A DNA stretch of 64,000 bases from Anagrus nilaparvatae (lineage: Eukaryota; Arthropoda; Insecta; Hymenoptera; Mymaridae): assembly GCA_022575985.1 (NCBI GenBank), contig JAKSXM010000132.1, positions 15,934,001-15,998,000 of the forward strand, written 5' to 3'. Position 1 is the stretch's first letter. The number at the start of each line of letters is the position of its first letter. The translations under genes and the position numbers were made by a program. Below, in pieces: positions 11,092-24,272 of this stretch. A model generated the notes under the pieces. The model was not told the origin of the DNA and made no database searches. It was given only the letters and a program-made list of their open reading frames with translations.

Positions 11092-11217
11092 TATTGTAAT
11101 ATAAAAAACAAGCAAATACATTCAAGTAAATGCTGCAAAATACTGTTCGTAGTTCTTGAATTTTAATTGAAAAAAATAGCAAATTCTGTATGAAGTAGAG
11201 TAGTTGTAATAAATAAT

Positions 11218-12002
11218 ACTCCAGTTAAATCGCGGTTTGGGGTGTATTTTCACTGGCGAACATGAGATTTGCTCTACTATATGTCTTTTGGGTCGCTGAT
11301 CACGAAAATCGGGGTCCTTTCCGGGAGATATTTTCGGAACACCCTTAAATTTGCAAAAACTACCCCCAAAAAGGGGTTTTTTAAAAATATTAGCAAACTG
11401 AGTTTCTAAATTTAGCCAAGAATTGGTCTAAGAGGATTTCTTGGGTCGCTGATAAAGAATTCAGGGGAATTTTTTATGAATAGTTAATATGTCACCCTTA
11501 AATTAGCAAAAACAACCCTTAAAAGAAGTAACTGCTATAAATGCACCCCTTTTAGGAGTTGTCTTTGCTAATTGAAGGGTGAAATATTAATTATTCACAA
11601 AAAATTCACCCTTATTCTTGATCAGTGACCTTTTGAAAAACCTTTAGGGACCTAATTTTGTCGCTCAAAGTGCAAAAATTGCAAATGAACCCCTATTAGG
11701 TGTTGTTTTTGCAAATTTAAGGGTGAAATATTAATTATTTATAAAAAATTACGTCAAATTCTTTATTAACGACCCAAAAAATCCTCTTAGACTAATTCTT
11801 GGCTAAATCTAGAAACTCAGTTTGCTAATATATAAAAAAAAACCCTTTTTGGGGGGTAGTTTTTGCAAATTTAAGGGTTTTCCGAAAATATCTCCTGGAC
11901 AAGACCCCGATTTTCGTGATCAGTGACCCAAAAAACATATAGTAGAGCAAATCTCATGTTGGCCAGTGAAAATACACCCCCCCGCCGCGATTTCACTGGA
12001 GT
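11218..12002. mobile_element. CTCCAGT-family MITE, copy 1 (full palindrome)
   Basis: Ends read TACTCCAGT and ACTGGAGTA, so a TA dinucleotide flanks CTCCAGT...ACTGGAG. The arms carry GTGTATTTTCACTGGC, GAGATTTGCTCTACTATA, GGGTCGCTGATCACGAAAAT and CCCCCAAAAAGGGG blocks on the left and their complements on the right. The unit is nearly symmetrical and non-coding. Further copies lie at 12399-13790, 16903-17035 and 45780-46160. Confidence 0.8.
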
Positions 12003-12398
12003 ATAAGCCATAAATAGAAATCAATTCATTACTATTATTGACTATTATAAAGTCTAACAAAATTATATTTACAGTAATATTTTAAAAAATGTCTTTGATT
12101 TTCTTCTCATAATTCATGATTCACAAAAAATTCGTATCATAATAATAAATTTGTAAACAGTATTTTTTACACAAAATGAGCCTGCAAAATAAATAAAAAT
12201 AAAAAAAATTTTTAACAATTAAAAATTTAAATTTTAAACAAGAGTAATAATAATAATAATAATAATAATAAATTGTATTTACTTTAATATTAGTACAAAA
12301 ACTATAATATTTAAAAATTATTCCTTTAATAATTGAAAAAGGTTTCCACTAAAAGAACACGTTTTTTGATGTATTCATCATAGACTTATTGGTTTATT
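12003..12398. other. AT-rich spacer with a (TAA)n microsatellite
   Basis: No gene. A run of about nine TAA units lies at 12245-12272. The rest is low-complexity A/T DNA. Confidence 0.5.
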
Positions 12399-13790
12399 AC
12401 TCCAGTCAAAATACGGGGGGGGGGTTGTTGTATTTTCACTGGCGAACACGAGATTTGCTCTACTATAGGTTTTTTGGGTCGCTGAACATGAAAATCGGGG
12501 TCATTTCGTAAAGAAATGGAAGCTTCACCCATAAATTTGCAAAAACTACCCCCAAAAAGGGGTTTTTTTACATATTCGCACTTTGAGCGCTAAAATTTGC
12601 ACCATACGGGTTTTTTGGGTCGCTGATCAAGAATTTTGACTTCTTTTTCATAAATAATCAATATTTCACCCTTAAAATAGCTATTTCGATTGCATGCGTA
12701 AAAATAGGGCTTTAAACACAAAATTTTCTCTTTAAAAATAAAATGTTGAAAAGAATTAAATATTATTTAAAAAAAATAATGTTGATAATTTATGAATTTA
12801 ATCTTTAAATTTTTTTAAAAGCAAAAGATATTTAAAATTTTAACAAAAGTAAAACTTAAAATATTTTAAATCTTTTAAAATAATAAATATTGACGTTTGT
12901 GATAACATAATTTATAAGCGTTAATAATTCTGGACTAATTTGAATAGATTTCTAAAAGCTGCAGGCGGTCTTCGATTTATCTAAAACTCAATAACATGGT
13001 AATTTTTAAACCATGTAAATAAAATAAAAAGTTTCAAATTTTGTTTCAAAAAAGTTTTTTTTTCAAAAAATTACAAATATAAAAATTAAACGGTAGGGGG
13101 TCAGGTTTCCCAATCCGTTTTTCCCAATGATTTTTCCCCAAAGTCCTTTTTTCCCATAGTACATTTTTCCCAGAAAAATAAAAAAATCATTTTTTTCCTA
13201 AATATATTTTACTGATATGAATTTACATTAAAAACGTACTTGTTCGGGGATTTGTTATGAAAAATTAATATTTAACCCTTAAATTAGCAAAAAGTACCCC
13301 TAAAAGAAGGTGCAAATGTTTGAAAAATTTCCAAAAAAAAAAAAATAAATAATTTTTGCTCCTTTAATGATGAGGAATTACATTTTCATATAAACGTCAC
13401 CAAAATTCTTGATCAGTGAGCAAAAAAAACCCATATGGACCAAATTTAGATTCTGAAACTGCGAAAATAGCAGGAACCTCTTTTAGGGGTTGCTTTTGCT
13501 AATTTAAGGGTAAAATATTAATTTCTCATAAAAAAGTCACCCAAATTCTTAATTACCGATCTAAAAACCCTGAATAACTAATTCTTGGCCAAATCTAAAC
13601 ACTCAGAACGCGAATACATAAAAAATACCCCTTTTTGGGGATAGTTTTTGCAAATTTAAGGATGTTCCGAAAGTATCTCCCGGAAAAGACTCCCAATTTT
13701 CGTGATCAGTGATCCAAAAAACATGTAGTAGACCAAATCTCATGACTACCTGTAAAAAAACGCACCCTAAACTACGATTTGACTGGAGTA
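12399..13790. mobile_element. CTCCAGT-family element, copy 2, with unrelated core
   Basis: The left arm starts TACTCCAGTCAAAATACGGG and the right arm ends CGATTTGACTGGAGTA, both flanked by TA. The outer 280-400 bases on each side match copy 1. The centre (about 12690-13230) does not pair and looks like inserted AT-rich DNA. It includes an irregular array of TTTTTCCCA words at 13095-13175. The larger size suggests either a longer parent element or a nested insertion. Confidence 0.65.
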
Positions 13791-16700
13791 TATGCATTAG
13801 CGATTAGCTTAAAAAAATTATATAAAGTGCAGTATCTAAAAAAACGAATAACTTAATAACACCTAAAAAAATTATGAAGCGACTTTTTTTTCTTTTTTCA
13901 TTTGGTAAAAAACATTGAATTTTTATTGGGTAACCTAAAATTTCTTTCATAAGCCTAAATATGCTCGGTCTCTAAAATTTTTATTAAAGCGAATGCTTGA
14001 ATTTTAATGAAATTTTAAGATATAGAGTATCATTTGAAACATTTATTAATTTAAAACAAAAGTTTAATTTTTTAAACATTTATGTTATTAAAAATCTTAA
14101 ATGCCACCGAATGAATCCAATTTAACTTCCTACGCGTAATAAATCTCGTTGATAAAATTCTATTATTTAAATACTATGAAATAATCCTCTGATTAAGATC
14201 ATTTTTTATATTTACACAAATGTTAAAATTTTAAAATTCCCAAAAATTTTAGTCATTTGATCTTGAAAATCTTTTTTAAATACGCAAATGTATAAAAAGT
14301 TTGAAAAAAAGGTATTTTGTGCGTCATGCCGGAATAAGTAAAAAAGTATTCAGTTTCTTTAAAAAGTCCATTTGTTTGAAAATTTTTTGAAAAAAATATT
14401 TTCAAAAATTAAGTTGATCAGCTGCCAATGTTTTTAACCTGCTGTTCACGATTTAAAAATGTTCCATGCCAAGTTTTACCTACAATTTTAGCTCCCTGGT
14501 GCGAGCAAAAATTTTTTTAAAAGTGCGGCAATATTTTAAACTTTTAATAACTTGTAAATAAAAAAAACTTCGCATTTCTAAAAAAATCTTTAAGTACGTT
14601 AAAGTAAATAAAATAAAACAAATAATTAAATCCGTCCATTTTTGTAGAAAAGGACGAGTTTTAAATTATTTAATCTTTATTTCTATACATCTCTTCTCAA
14701 AATTCTATAACAAAAGATAAAATATATTTTTAAGTATGTATCATAAAATTTAAATTCTAAATTGAAAGAAAACCGTTGAAAAGTATTGGAATTACCAAAA
14801 ATTATAATATACCGCCTACAAAATCTAATCTTTTAAGCCCCAATAAAAATCTTAAAATTTTTATTTTCATTGTAAAAAATTTTAGTTATTTAATAAAAAA
14901 TGTAAATAGAACTAATTTAAAAATAACTGGTAAGTTCTTAAAAAATTTTGTAAAAAAATAGCGCCAAAACTCTAATTAAAAAAATAATTTTAAAATTAAT
15001 TTTAAAAAATTATGAAATTTAAAAAGCAATAACAATAAAATAAAAGTTAAATTAAAAAATGACAAGCATAAAAATGGCACAGAGATTTTAAAATTTCCAA
15101 GTCACATATGCGTTTGAATTAATAATAATAAAAGTAATATAAACGTATTAAACAAGTGTCGTTAACGTCCGTGTCCAATTTTATATAGTGCAACAATACT
15201 ATTTTATACCCCTTTTTTTATTGTAATATATAAATTTTAAAAAAAATGTAAAATAGCTCGAAAATAGTAAAGCACGTGTGTCTGTTTCTGTGTTTTTGTT
15301 GTAAAAGAGGGGTAAGTATGTCAGTGTATGGATTTTCTAGTGTCAAATAAATTTTTTTTATTTTTTTAAAATGTATGACAGACACTGATGTTACCAAATT
15401 TTTTTTAAAAAAGTGCTGCTTGAATTATGTAAGACCTAGAAAAATAGGGGAAGAAATCATATTTTCTTGAAAAGTCAATTTAATTTTTTTCATTTTAATA
15501 AAAAAATAAAAAAGTAATGAGGGTGAGACCGGGTAAAAAACCTAAGAAAATATGCCTTGTCCAAAAAAATTTATGCATGAAAAGTGATTTAAAAAGTGAA
15601 TAAAGAGGTAGGGGAAAATATTACAGTTTTTTTTAAAAGTCTAAAAATTGACGTGGAATAAGGATTTAAATTTCTTAAATATTATTTTAATCACACATAC
15701 CTACCTAAAAAAAAAATACCTCAGTATCAAAAATTACACTTGCTTACGTTTTATCTAATATTAACTCAAGTCACTTTTTAGGGGGTAAAAATAATAATTT
15801 TCATTGGATCTTAAAATTTACTTAAACAATAGTTAAAGGTGTGGTCCTTCTTGAAAGGAAGAAGTAGGGGTAAAAATTCGTAAAACCATTTTAAATATTT
15901 TTTCTTTTAATTTTTCAATTACTTGTCAGTAACACCTCAGCATCTGTCCATTTAGGCCACCTAGATTGAATTCGTTCTTGTGCTCTATTTGACGCGATCT
16001 TAGTTTATTATTTTATTACAGTAAATTCAGTTGCTGATTTAAATAATTCTTTTAATTAATAAAGCTATTTATTATTTATTAACGAATTACTATAGTTCAG
16101 TTAGTGTATAATATTTTTTTATCCGATAAAAAAAATTGCTTGTTACTTCTTGAAAGAACTTTATGAACATTTGAAAAACTCAATTTTTTATTGAAGTAAA
16201 AAGGTAAAAAGGAATTTATCTATAAAATTTTTTATCTTTTTTTTAAAAATAATTTGGTTAAAAAATTTTTATTTTTTATTCGTTATAGTTTGTGATTTTC
16301 AAATCAAAAAAGAAATTGACAATTTTTCCGCTGTTTGTTAGCTGTATTTTGGGAGTATTGTTGTAAAAATGGTGAGTAAACTTTTTGATTATTAAAAAAA
16401 AAAAATATAGTAAATTCTCGGTATTTAATTTTTTCTTTAATAAAATTCAATTTTTTAAAATGTGTTTTTTTTTTAATTTTAAATTTGATTTGGTTTAAAT
16501 ATTTTTTCACATCAATTAAAGAAATTCAAGATAATTTTTCATAAAGGAAGTTACTATATTTTTTGAAAAATTTTACTTTTTGATTTTAAATTAATTTGTT
16601 AAAAAAAAGATTAAAATATATTTATCAAAAAATCATGCGTGCTTGAAAAATGCATTAAAAATTTTTTAGAAACAGTATTTTATAGATCAAAATTAAGGCG

Positions 16701-16902
16701 TGCCCTCGGGCGTGCCAAAATTAATCTTTTTTAACTTTTTAAGTTTAGTTTTAAAAAGGAGAATAATTGAACAATTTTTTTTAAATTCTATTTTTTTATA
16801 TTTTAATTAATTAAGCGATACTTTATTATTTTATAAGTTTATTAACATTGATTAAAAAACAGTTTAAAAAAATCCGAGTGCTTAAACATTTTTCATGCAT
16901 AT
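13791..16902. other. 3.1 kb of AT-rich DNA with no supported gene
   Basis: I see no reading frame with recognisable protein features, no RNA gene and no strong inverted repeat. Short open frames (14776-14961, 16304-16510 minus) are Lys/Asn/Ile/Phe-rich, as random A/T sequence predicts. A small palindrome, GGCGTGCCCTCGGGCGTGCC, occurs at 16697-16716. Confidence 0.45.
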
Positions 16903-17035
16903 ACTCCAGTCAATTTGCAAAACAACTCCCAAAAGGGGGTATTTTGATGTCATCGCGTTCTGAGTTAATAGATTTATCCAAGAATAAGTTTCCAAAGGTT
17001 TTTTGGGTCGCTAATTAAGAATCTTGATGATTTTT
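16903..17035. mobile_element. CTCCAGT-family MITE, copy 3, left-arm fragment
   Basis: Starts ATACTCCAGTCAATTTGC and retains CTCCCAAAAGGGGG, CCAAGAATAAGTTT and TTTTTTGGGTCGCTAATTAA words of the family in order. It then stops abruptly near 17035 where a different element end (GTACCCTGGTAGC) begins. The right arm is missing, so it was probably truncated by the later insertion. Confidence 0.65.
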
Positions 17036-17727
17036 TAAGGTACCCTGGTAGCTTTTTTGCCCGTATAGTACACAACTACGTAAAGTGAAACGGCGGTAAA
17101 CAGCACACGTACTCCAAACGTAGAACGGATTTTCTACTTGCGCGAGAAAATGCGCACATTAATTTTTACAGTTACTCCGCGTTGAGAAGAGAGAGACACA
17201 TGTATAGAGACTATATATTTTTAACGTTTTAAGCTTAATATGGCGCCGTTGTCTGTGTTTATTCTTTGTTATTGTTTTTATATTGTTAATACAATTTTCA
17301 GAATTTAAGAAAAGTTTATAGAAATTGCGAAGATTGCAAAAATTTTAATTCAAATAATTTATTAAAATAATTCAATAATAATGCAAATACGGTTATCTTT
17401 TATATCTTTTATGCACCGAAAAAGAGTGTTATAATTATAAGGCATCGGAATCGATCTACTGTTGAATTATTTATTTATTTTTTTTAAAATACAGTGACAG
17501 TTTTACGAAAAGTCTGTTTCAAAAATCTATTTCAAAATCAAAATTAATTAAATAAGGCATTAAAATAGTATTGTTTATATGCAATATGGAAGGACACAGC
17601 ATACCTAACCTTACTTTTGCTCTATTTATTTAAAGAATTTACTTTTTCTAATTTTTTAGTTTTACTTACGCCCATGTAGAAATGAAATCCGTAAAACTTA
17701 CTTGGGGGTCCGGGACTTATCCGCCAA

Positions 17728-19472
17728 ACGGATAATAAACTGATCATATGTCACGCTTTTTTTCATCAGTAACTGATTACGCATGCGCATAAGTGGTTAC
17801 AAAATTTTTTTATTTTAGTTTTGTTTTTATAAGGTTATTTATAAGGTTATTTATTAAATTTTTTGTTAACATTAAATAAATTAAATTATTTTTTATAAAA
17901 TATAATATTTCATTTAATAAATTATGTTAAAAAAAAGAGGCACAACTAAAATATGTATAAAATTGCAGTTGGAGTTATATATTATACTGTGAGAAATAGT
18001 TTCAAAAATAACAAGTTTCCAGGATAATAATAAAATGAAGTAAATCAAAAATGTATCAACAAAAATTATTTTATGAACAAATTAAACATTATTGAATGTC
18101 AAATCACCAAATTTTTTTAAACAACATTTATTCAATTGATATTCTTATAGATTACCATTCATCGAACTCATATAGCGGTGGATGGTTATAATGAAAATAT
18201 CAATCCAACTATCTAAACAGAATGTATTCTAATTTGGCACAATGATTAGTTTTCATATATTCTAAAATATGTCATCATGATTTACAATATATTAACAGCA
18301 ATTCTCTTTCTCATTTACTTACTCATGAATTCTAGAAGTTCTATTTTTTTAAGAATACTATAATATTATGAGTCTTGAATTTGACCTACTCAATAAATTC
18401 ATTGTATCAAGATGAAATATTCTTTAGAGTATAAAAACTAATCACTCTACAAAATTAGAATACATTATGTCAACTCGTTGGCTTTACATTTTCAATGATG
18501 CCCTCCAACGAAATAGTGGCTCGATGATGAGTATTCTAAACATGAGCTCATTATGATGATTTCAATCTTAATATTAGTCTAAGGATTTTTTCATTTGGCA
18601 TGTTGGTTAGTTATTATACTCTAAAGAATATTTCATCTTGATACAATGAATTTATTGAGTAGGTCAAATTCAAGACTCATAATATAGTATTCTTAAAAAA
18701 ATAGAACTTCTAGAATTCATGAGTAAGTAAATGAGAAAGAGAATTGCTGTTAATATATTGTAAATCATGATGACATATTTTAGAATATATGAAAACTAAT
18801 CATTGTGCCAAATTAGAATACATTCTGTTTAGATAGTTGGATTGATATTTTCATTATAACCATCCACCGCTATATGAGTTCGATGAATGGTAATCTATAA
18901 GAATATCAATTGAATAAATGTTGTTTAAAAAAATTTGGTGATTTGACATTCAATAATGTTTAATTTGTTCATAAAATAATTTTTGTTGATACATTTTTGA
19001 TTTACTTCATTTTATTATTATCCTGGAAACTTGTTATTTTTGAAACTATTTCTCACAGTATAATATATAACTCCAACTGCAATTTTATACATATTTTAGT
19101 TGTGCCTCTTTTTCAACATTACCAGGGGATTTTCGAGGTTGAGAAAGGCGTTTATATTGATAAAAATTTTCAATTTTTCACCTTAATGTATTTTCTGATT
19201 TTCCAAGATGCCGGAAGGAAAAATATGAAAAAGGAAGTTTATACATTACCCGCAGGTTTTGGAGATTGAGAAAAATGTTTTCATGAATAAAAAATTCGTT
19301 TTTTCATCCCAACATATTTTAATAAAATACTAATTATTTTCTAATTATAAAGCAAATTTCATAACCTTATAAAAACAAAACTAAAATAAAAAAATATTAT
19401 AACCACTTGTGCGCATGCGTAATCAGTTACTGATGAAAAAAAGCGTGACATACTGATCAGTTTATTACCCGT
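17728..19472. mobile_element. Foldback element with a giant near-perfect palindrome
   Basis: Outer arms: ATAATAAACTGATC...TCACGCTTTTTTTCATCAGT on the left and ACTGATGAAAAAAAGCGTGA...GATCAGTTTATTAC on the right, about 130 bases each. Inner arms, 17934-18445 and 18603-19113, are about 510 bases each with very few differences on reading. The spacer at 18446-18602 contains a degraded third copy of part of the arm: ACAAAATTAGAATACATT resembles CCAAATTAGAATACATT at 18812. The right outer arm is separated from the inner arm by a non-paired stretch at 19115-19350 related to the GCCATCTTGAAAAATC dispersed repeat. Non-coding. Confidence 0.75.
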
Positions 19473-19660
19473 AATACGGATCCGTACGGATTATAAAATT
19501 AGTTATACGGATCCGTACCGGATTTGAAACTTAGTTTCCTTGACAGCTGGGCGGTTTTACTTTAATTATTATTTTTAAAATTAAAATTAAAAAAAAAACG
19601 GTATAATATACACATTTGGTTCATTTTTTTATTAACTCTAGACAATTTTAAGCAGATTAA

Positions 19661-20858
19661 GGGAGGTTTGTGGTAAATATGTACAGTTTTTCAAGTGAGG
19701 ATTGTGAAGAAACGGTTAGAGATTTTTGAGTAAACGTTTTTTTATTTTATTACTTAAGTATTAAAATTAACAAAAAAAAATTTATTTTTATTTTTGTGAC
19801 GTCACTTCCGCGTCATACGTGCGTAAAGAAGGCAGTATACGAAATTGGCGGGCAGAATAACTCCAGTTTGGCTTATCTGATTTAAAAAAAAAAAAATTTG
19901 GTAAGAGTTTAAACCTAATGTGAGGGGCTGACTTCGAGTTTTTTCGAAAAAATTAATTGCAAAATAAATGGCGGCTGCACAAAATTAAAATACAGAAAAA
20001 TGCCTAAATTTTTAGGACTAAAGTAGCTATAAAAACTTTTTGAGGACATTTTTTTAAAAAAACTCGAAGTCAGCCCCTCAAAAATATATTTTTTTAACTA
20101 CTTAACAAATATGAAGTAAATCTGTGGAATAGTTATTGCGCAATCTTGCCCGCCATTTGTAAAAAACCTGTTTCGAGAAAAACGCGTTTAAAGTTTCAAA
20201 ATCAGTTTTTCAATACTTTTAATTAAATTTTTTTTTGTGTTTTGTTTTTTTCGTTTAGAGGAACTCATAGCAAAAAAATCTAGACCATAAACATTAAAAT
20301 CGGTACTGTATTTTTGCAGAGAAGTTAATTAAAAGGTTTAAAAACGTGGTTTTTTTAAAAAATGATTTTTTTTAAAAGGTTAATTTATTTTTTAAATGAA
20401 TTTTTTTTTGTCATTAGTGATTCCAGGCTAATAAAATAACCTATCTGTCTCCTTATCTTTAACTTGAAGATGATTATTTTCCACTTCCTGGTCCCATTCC
20501 CCATTTTTGGCCATTTTGGTACTGCGAAGTTTGGCTTTGTAAGCAACCGCGAAAATTCGCAAAATTTTCTGCATAATTTACATCCAAAAGTAGCTCTAAC
20601 CCAATTTCTAACTATTCAAGAATAGTTAGAAGTATAATTAGAAAAAAATGAATCCATTTTCTTAGAATAATAAAGCTATTTGTTTAATTTCTTAAAAATG
20701 TAAGTTTGACAGCGCGCGCAAAACAGGCCAAAAAGTATACTTAGAGAAGGGATTTAAATTATTTTTTTTTTTTTTACATAATCTTGAGACATATATGAAG
20801 TGATTTATACAAAAAAAAAAATTTCGATTTCAGAAAAAATATTTACCACAAACCTCCC
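19661..20858. mobile_element. TTAA-flanked 1.2-kb element
   Basis: GGGAGGTTTGTGGTAAATAT at 19661 is answered by ATATTTACCACAAACCTCCC ending at 20858. Both ends abut TTAA (19657-19660 and 20859-20862), a target choice typical of piggyBac-like and some other cut-and-paste families. No transposase frame is visible, so it is a non-autonomous derivative. A smaller palindrome with TGAGGGGCTGACTTCGAGTT ends lies within it at 19921-20080. Confidence 0.65.
19921..20080. mobile_element. Small palindrome with TGAGGGGCTGACTTCGAG ends
   Basis: TGAGGGGCTGACTTCGAGTT starts at 19921 and its exact complement ends at 20080. The intervening 110 bases do not pair strongly. It is either a MITE nested in the TTAA-flanked element or a second pair of inverted repeats belonging to that element. 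Confidence 0.55.
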
Positions 20859-20984
20859 TTAAGATAGTTCAATATGTAAAATGTGATTTTAAAGTAACTA
20901 GCGGCCGTGCTACGGACTGGAGCAGTAAATACATGCGAAATACGGCCGCTTCTACATTGATTTTGGCTACCAGGGTAACATTAA

Positions 20985-23900
20985 TATTACGCAGTAAAGT
21001 TAAATAAACTAATTTTTTTAAAAGTTTAATTATTTCTGGGTGCATAGAAATGTTCTCATTTTCATCATATCGTATTATGACTTTTGGTGCTTTTATGATT
21101 GTCGTTCCCTCCTCAATTTTTTAGTGTAAAATTTTTGGTCGATTTTAATGTAAAAATAATTTTTTATTCAAAAACTTTTATTAAAAAATATTAAAATAAT
21201 TATTGAAAAAGTTTTTAATGTTAAAATGTATTAAAATTTGCCAAAATTTAATTTAAGAGATTTTTTTAAAACTTTAAATTTTAAACATAAGATTCATCAG
21301 TGAGCGTGTTAAATTTAATTTTTTTTATGCAATCGATTATTTTTACGTTAATTATTTTATGTTTATTCCTTATTCAATTTATTAATTTTTATCTCGATTT
21401 TTATCATAATTTTATTTAGTCAACGGGCGTTTCATTCGCACATTTTGAATAAAAAGTTTGTGTCGAAAAAATTCATATTTTCATTTTTTTTAAATTTACT
21501 AAAACTCAAGCCCTGATCTTAAATAATATAAGATATGATTTTCATTATCGTACCTTTAAGTGATTCATTTTGGTGTATTTTTTGTCGAATAAAAATTTCT
21601 ATAAATTTGTTAATTTATTTACTTGTTCAAGATTAATATAAAAATCGCATCTTTGAAATTATAAAATAATATTTATACTTACCATTTAAAAGTTTAACAA
21701 TAATAAAATTTAACAATTATAATAATTAACGAGATTATTTATAAACTTTTATTTATATAGTATTCGTGATAAAATTTGTATACTTTTAAAAAAAATATAA
21801 TTCTTTAAACGAAAACGCTAATTCCACCTTTTTTTAAAATAATAAAAAAGATGCTGTTTTTTTGTTGTCACAGAACTTAATAAAAAAATTGCAGCCCATC
21901 ATTTAAGTTTTTAACTTCAAAAAATCTACGAGTCTCAAAAAACGATGAATAATTTTATCAAAATTAAAATTAAACCTTTTAATATCTTTATTAAAATAAA
22001 ATGCAAAAAAAAATTAATAAATAAAATATCAATAAATTTAATAACTTTTTTAATTTTAAAATAAAAATTATTCATTAAAAAAAAAAAGTAGTAAAACCCC
22101 AAATGCATAATAAAAATAAAAAAATGCAGATTAAAAAAAAGAGGGGTTAAAAAAGTTAGATAAAGGGCGATATATAGGGCGGAAACGAAAATTGTTGAAG
22201 CTGTATCAAGTCATTTGTCAAGTACTGTTTAGGTTACAATTCACTATATTTTGATATAATTCTATTTTCTCTGTCTATAATAGCTCGTTTATCTTTTATT
22301 TATGTGTTTTTTTTTGCTTTATACTATTAATAAAATTGCATTCAAAACCACTGATTAAATTTTCTAACCTAATAACATCTCTTTTTATTTTTTTTTATTT
22401 TTTACTTATCAATCATTTATTTGAACGAAATTAAAATACTACTGTTCATACTGCCCTAAAAAAATAAATAATGATAAAAAAATCAGAAGTACAATTTTTG
22501 TGACCCATGTTGATTTTTACAACAAAACGTTGAAATTAGATTTTGTTATTTATTGTTTTCTTGAAACTGCTTTTTTTAGAAGACTAAATTATAATCTATA
22601 GTTATGGATGACTTTAATACGTCGAAAAAACACCCCCGATACCCTCCGCTTATTCCAGTGGGCCTTCTGTGTTTAGAAATGCAGGGTTCGAGGATTATTT
22701 GTTAATTTTTAACATTTCAACTTGAAAATTTTTCAAAACTATAATTTTTGTCAAAAATTATAATTTGGTTAATTGGCTAGAGAGATTATAGAATTATTGG
22801 TAAAGAAAATCAAAATATCATTTTTGGCCAAAAATCTGTAACTTCAGATTATTATATAACAGCATAAGAATTCTGGTTGCCTCAGACAGACAATTCTGGC
22901 TATCAGAATTCTGACCAAAACTTTGATTGTGCGACATTTTTTTTATTACCCCATTATTACTTAAACAGTCTACTCACTGTCATATTCTCTACTTTGATTT
23001 TGAATTGGGGTATTTTTTATTTTTCTACCTTAAGTTTTACACCAAAATGATTTTCTTTGATTACATCGTATATTAAAAAACTGTCAGGTCGCTGTGCTTG
23101 AATTTTTCTTGAATTACTTGAAAATTCAAAGCAACATATACAAAATATATACGTGAAAAATGTGTGAGTCGTAATTTATCAGCAAGAAATATTTGCAAAG
23201 TTCTTGCTATAAAAAATTTTGTCATCATCCAAAGTAATGTTAATTGAAAAATCATTTTAAAAATTTTTACTCATAATATTTAATAATCACCTAAATAAAA
23301 TTAATGTATAAACATTTAAATTTTATAAATTGATCTTAAAAAATTAATTACAACCAATTATAAAACCTATAAATAAAAACAAGTTAATTAAACTAAGAAA
23401 ACATAATAAATTAATTGTCAAACATTATAATTAAAAATTTTTTTTTAATTTTCCAACGCATTTATAATATTTTTCTAATTAAAACAAGATAAATTTCTTC
23501 AATTTTTTTATTTATTTTTTTTAATTATCTTGTACAAATACAATTTTCTTATTATAAATTAAACAATCGCTACTTGTCATTATATAATTTGTTTTTGTCG
23601 ATTTATTTTTTATAATCCTCCCTACATTATATATTATCTATTTATTATCTCTTTCTCTCTCTTTCTCTGTTGAAAATGCATTTAATTACAAGAAACAATT
23701 TATTAGGTCCATCCGGTATCCGCCCATAAATGGGCCAATTTCTCCGATGTAAGCTAAAATTTTATCCAAACCCGCCGCAATGAATTTAACGTGCGAGGGG
23801 ATTTTATATATTGAAAGAGAGACGATGATTTCGCACTTTATTTATATAATATGTATAATAGAGCAGTAAACGCATCTGTCGCTAACAATATCTTATTTTA

Positions 23901-24144
23901 TTTTTTTAAGGGTGCTTTTCAAAAATTAGCTCGATGTAATATATTTTGTTTTTTAATTTATTTATTTGTTTGTATATTTGTTAAAAGAACCTTTTTGAAT
24001 AAAACTTTAATTAAAAATTCTAACAGGTGAAAAATAAAAATTTTATAAAGTCCATAAAAGTGGGAAAATCGAAATTGAATTTCTAAATGATCATAAAAGA
24101 ATTAATTAAAATTAATTTAGACAGTTTAGTAATCTTGAGGCTGA
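20985..24144. other. 3.2 kb of AT-rich DNA with no supported gene
   Basis: Mostly A/T homopolymer-rich sequence. A (CT)n-like tract lies at 23650-23675. The short minus-strand frame at 23073-23255 has no recognisable feature. I see no RNA gene or clear inverted repeat. Confidence 0.4.
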
Positions 24145-24272
24145 TAAAAGAATTCACACAGGTGAAAAGCCATGTAAATGTAAAGAATACGGAAAATGCC
24201 TTTAGTAATTCTAATGGCCTTAAAATTCATGAAAGAATTCACACAGGTGAAAATATGAAAAAGCATATTTAA
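24145..24272 (+). pseudogene. C2H2 zinc-finger relic
   Basis: In the finger frame this reads [17 protein letters not shown], then shifts by one base inside AAATGCCTTTAG and continues [21 protein letters not shown] before a stop. The second Cys of the finger is Tyr. One finger and two linkers of the downstream family are therefore recognisable but cannot be translated together. It marks the left edge of the zinc-finger cluster. Confidence 0.7.

Larger units (their letters stand above)
17040..20984. mobile_element. Possible 3.9-kb element with GTTACCCTGGTAGC ends
   Basis: The word TACCCTGGTAGC at 17041 recurs inverted as GCTACCAGGGTAA at about 20970. Similarity beyond about 14 bases is weak, so the pairing could be coincidental. 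If real, the element encloses the giant palindrome and the TTAA-flanked element as secondary insertions. I find no transposase inside. Confidence 0.3.

Noticed and set aside
22600..22900. Inverted-repeat element around TTTTTGGCCAAAAA
   Set aside because: Only short local self-complementarity was found. The resemblance to the 46.4-47.1 kb element is limited to a few A/T-rich words.
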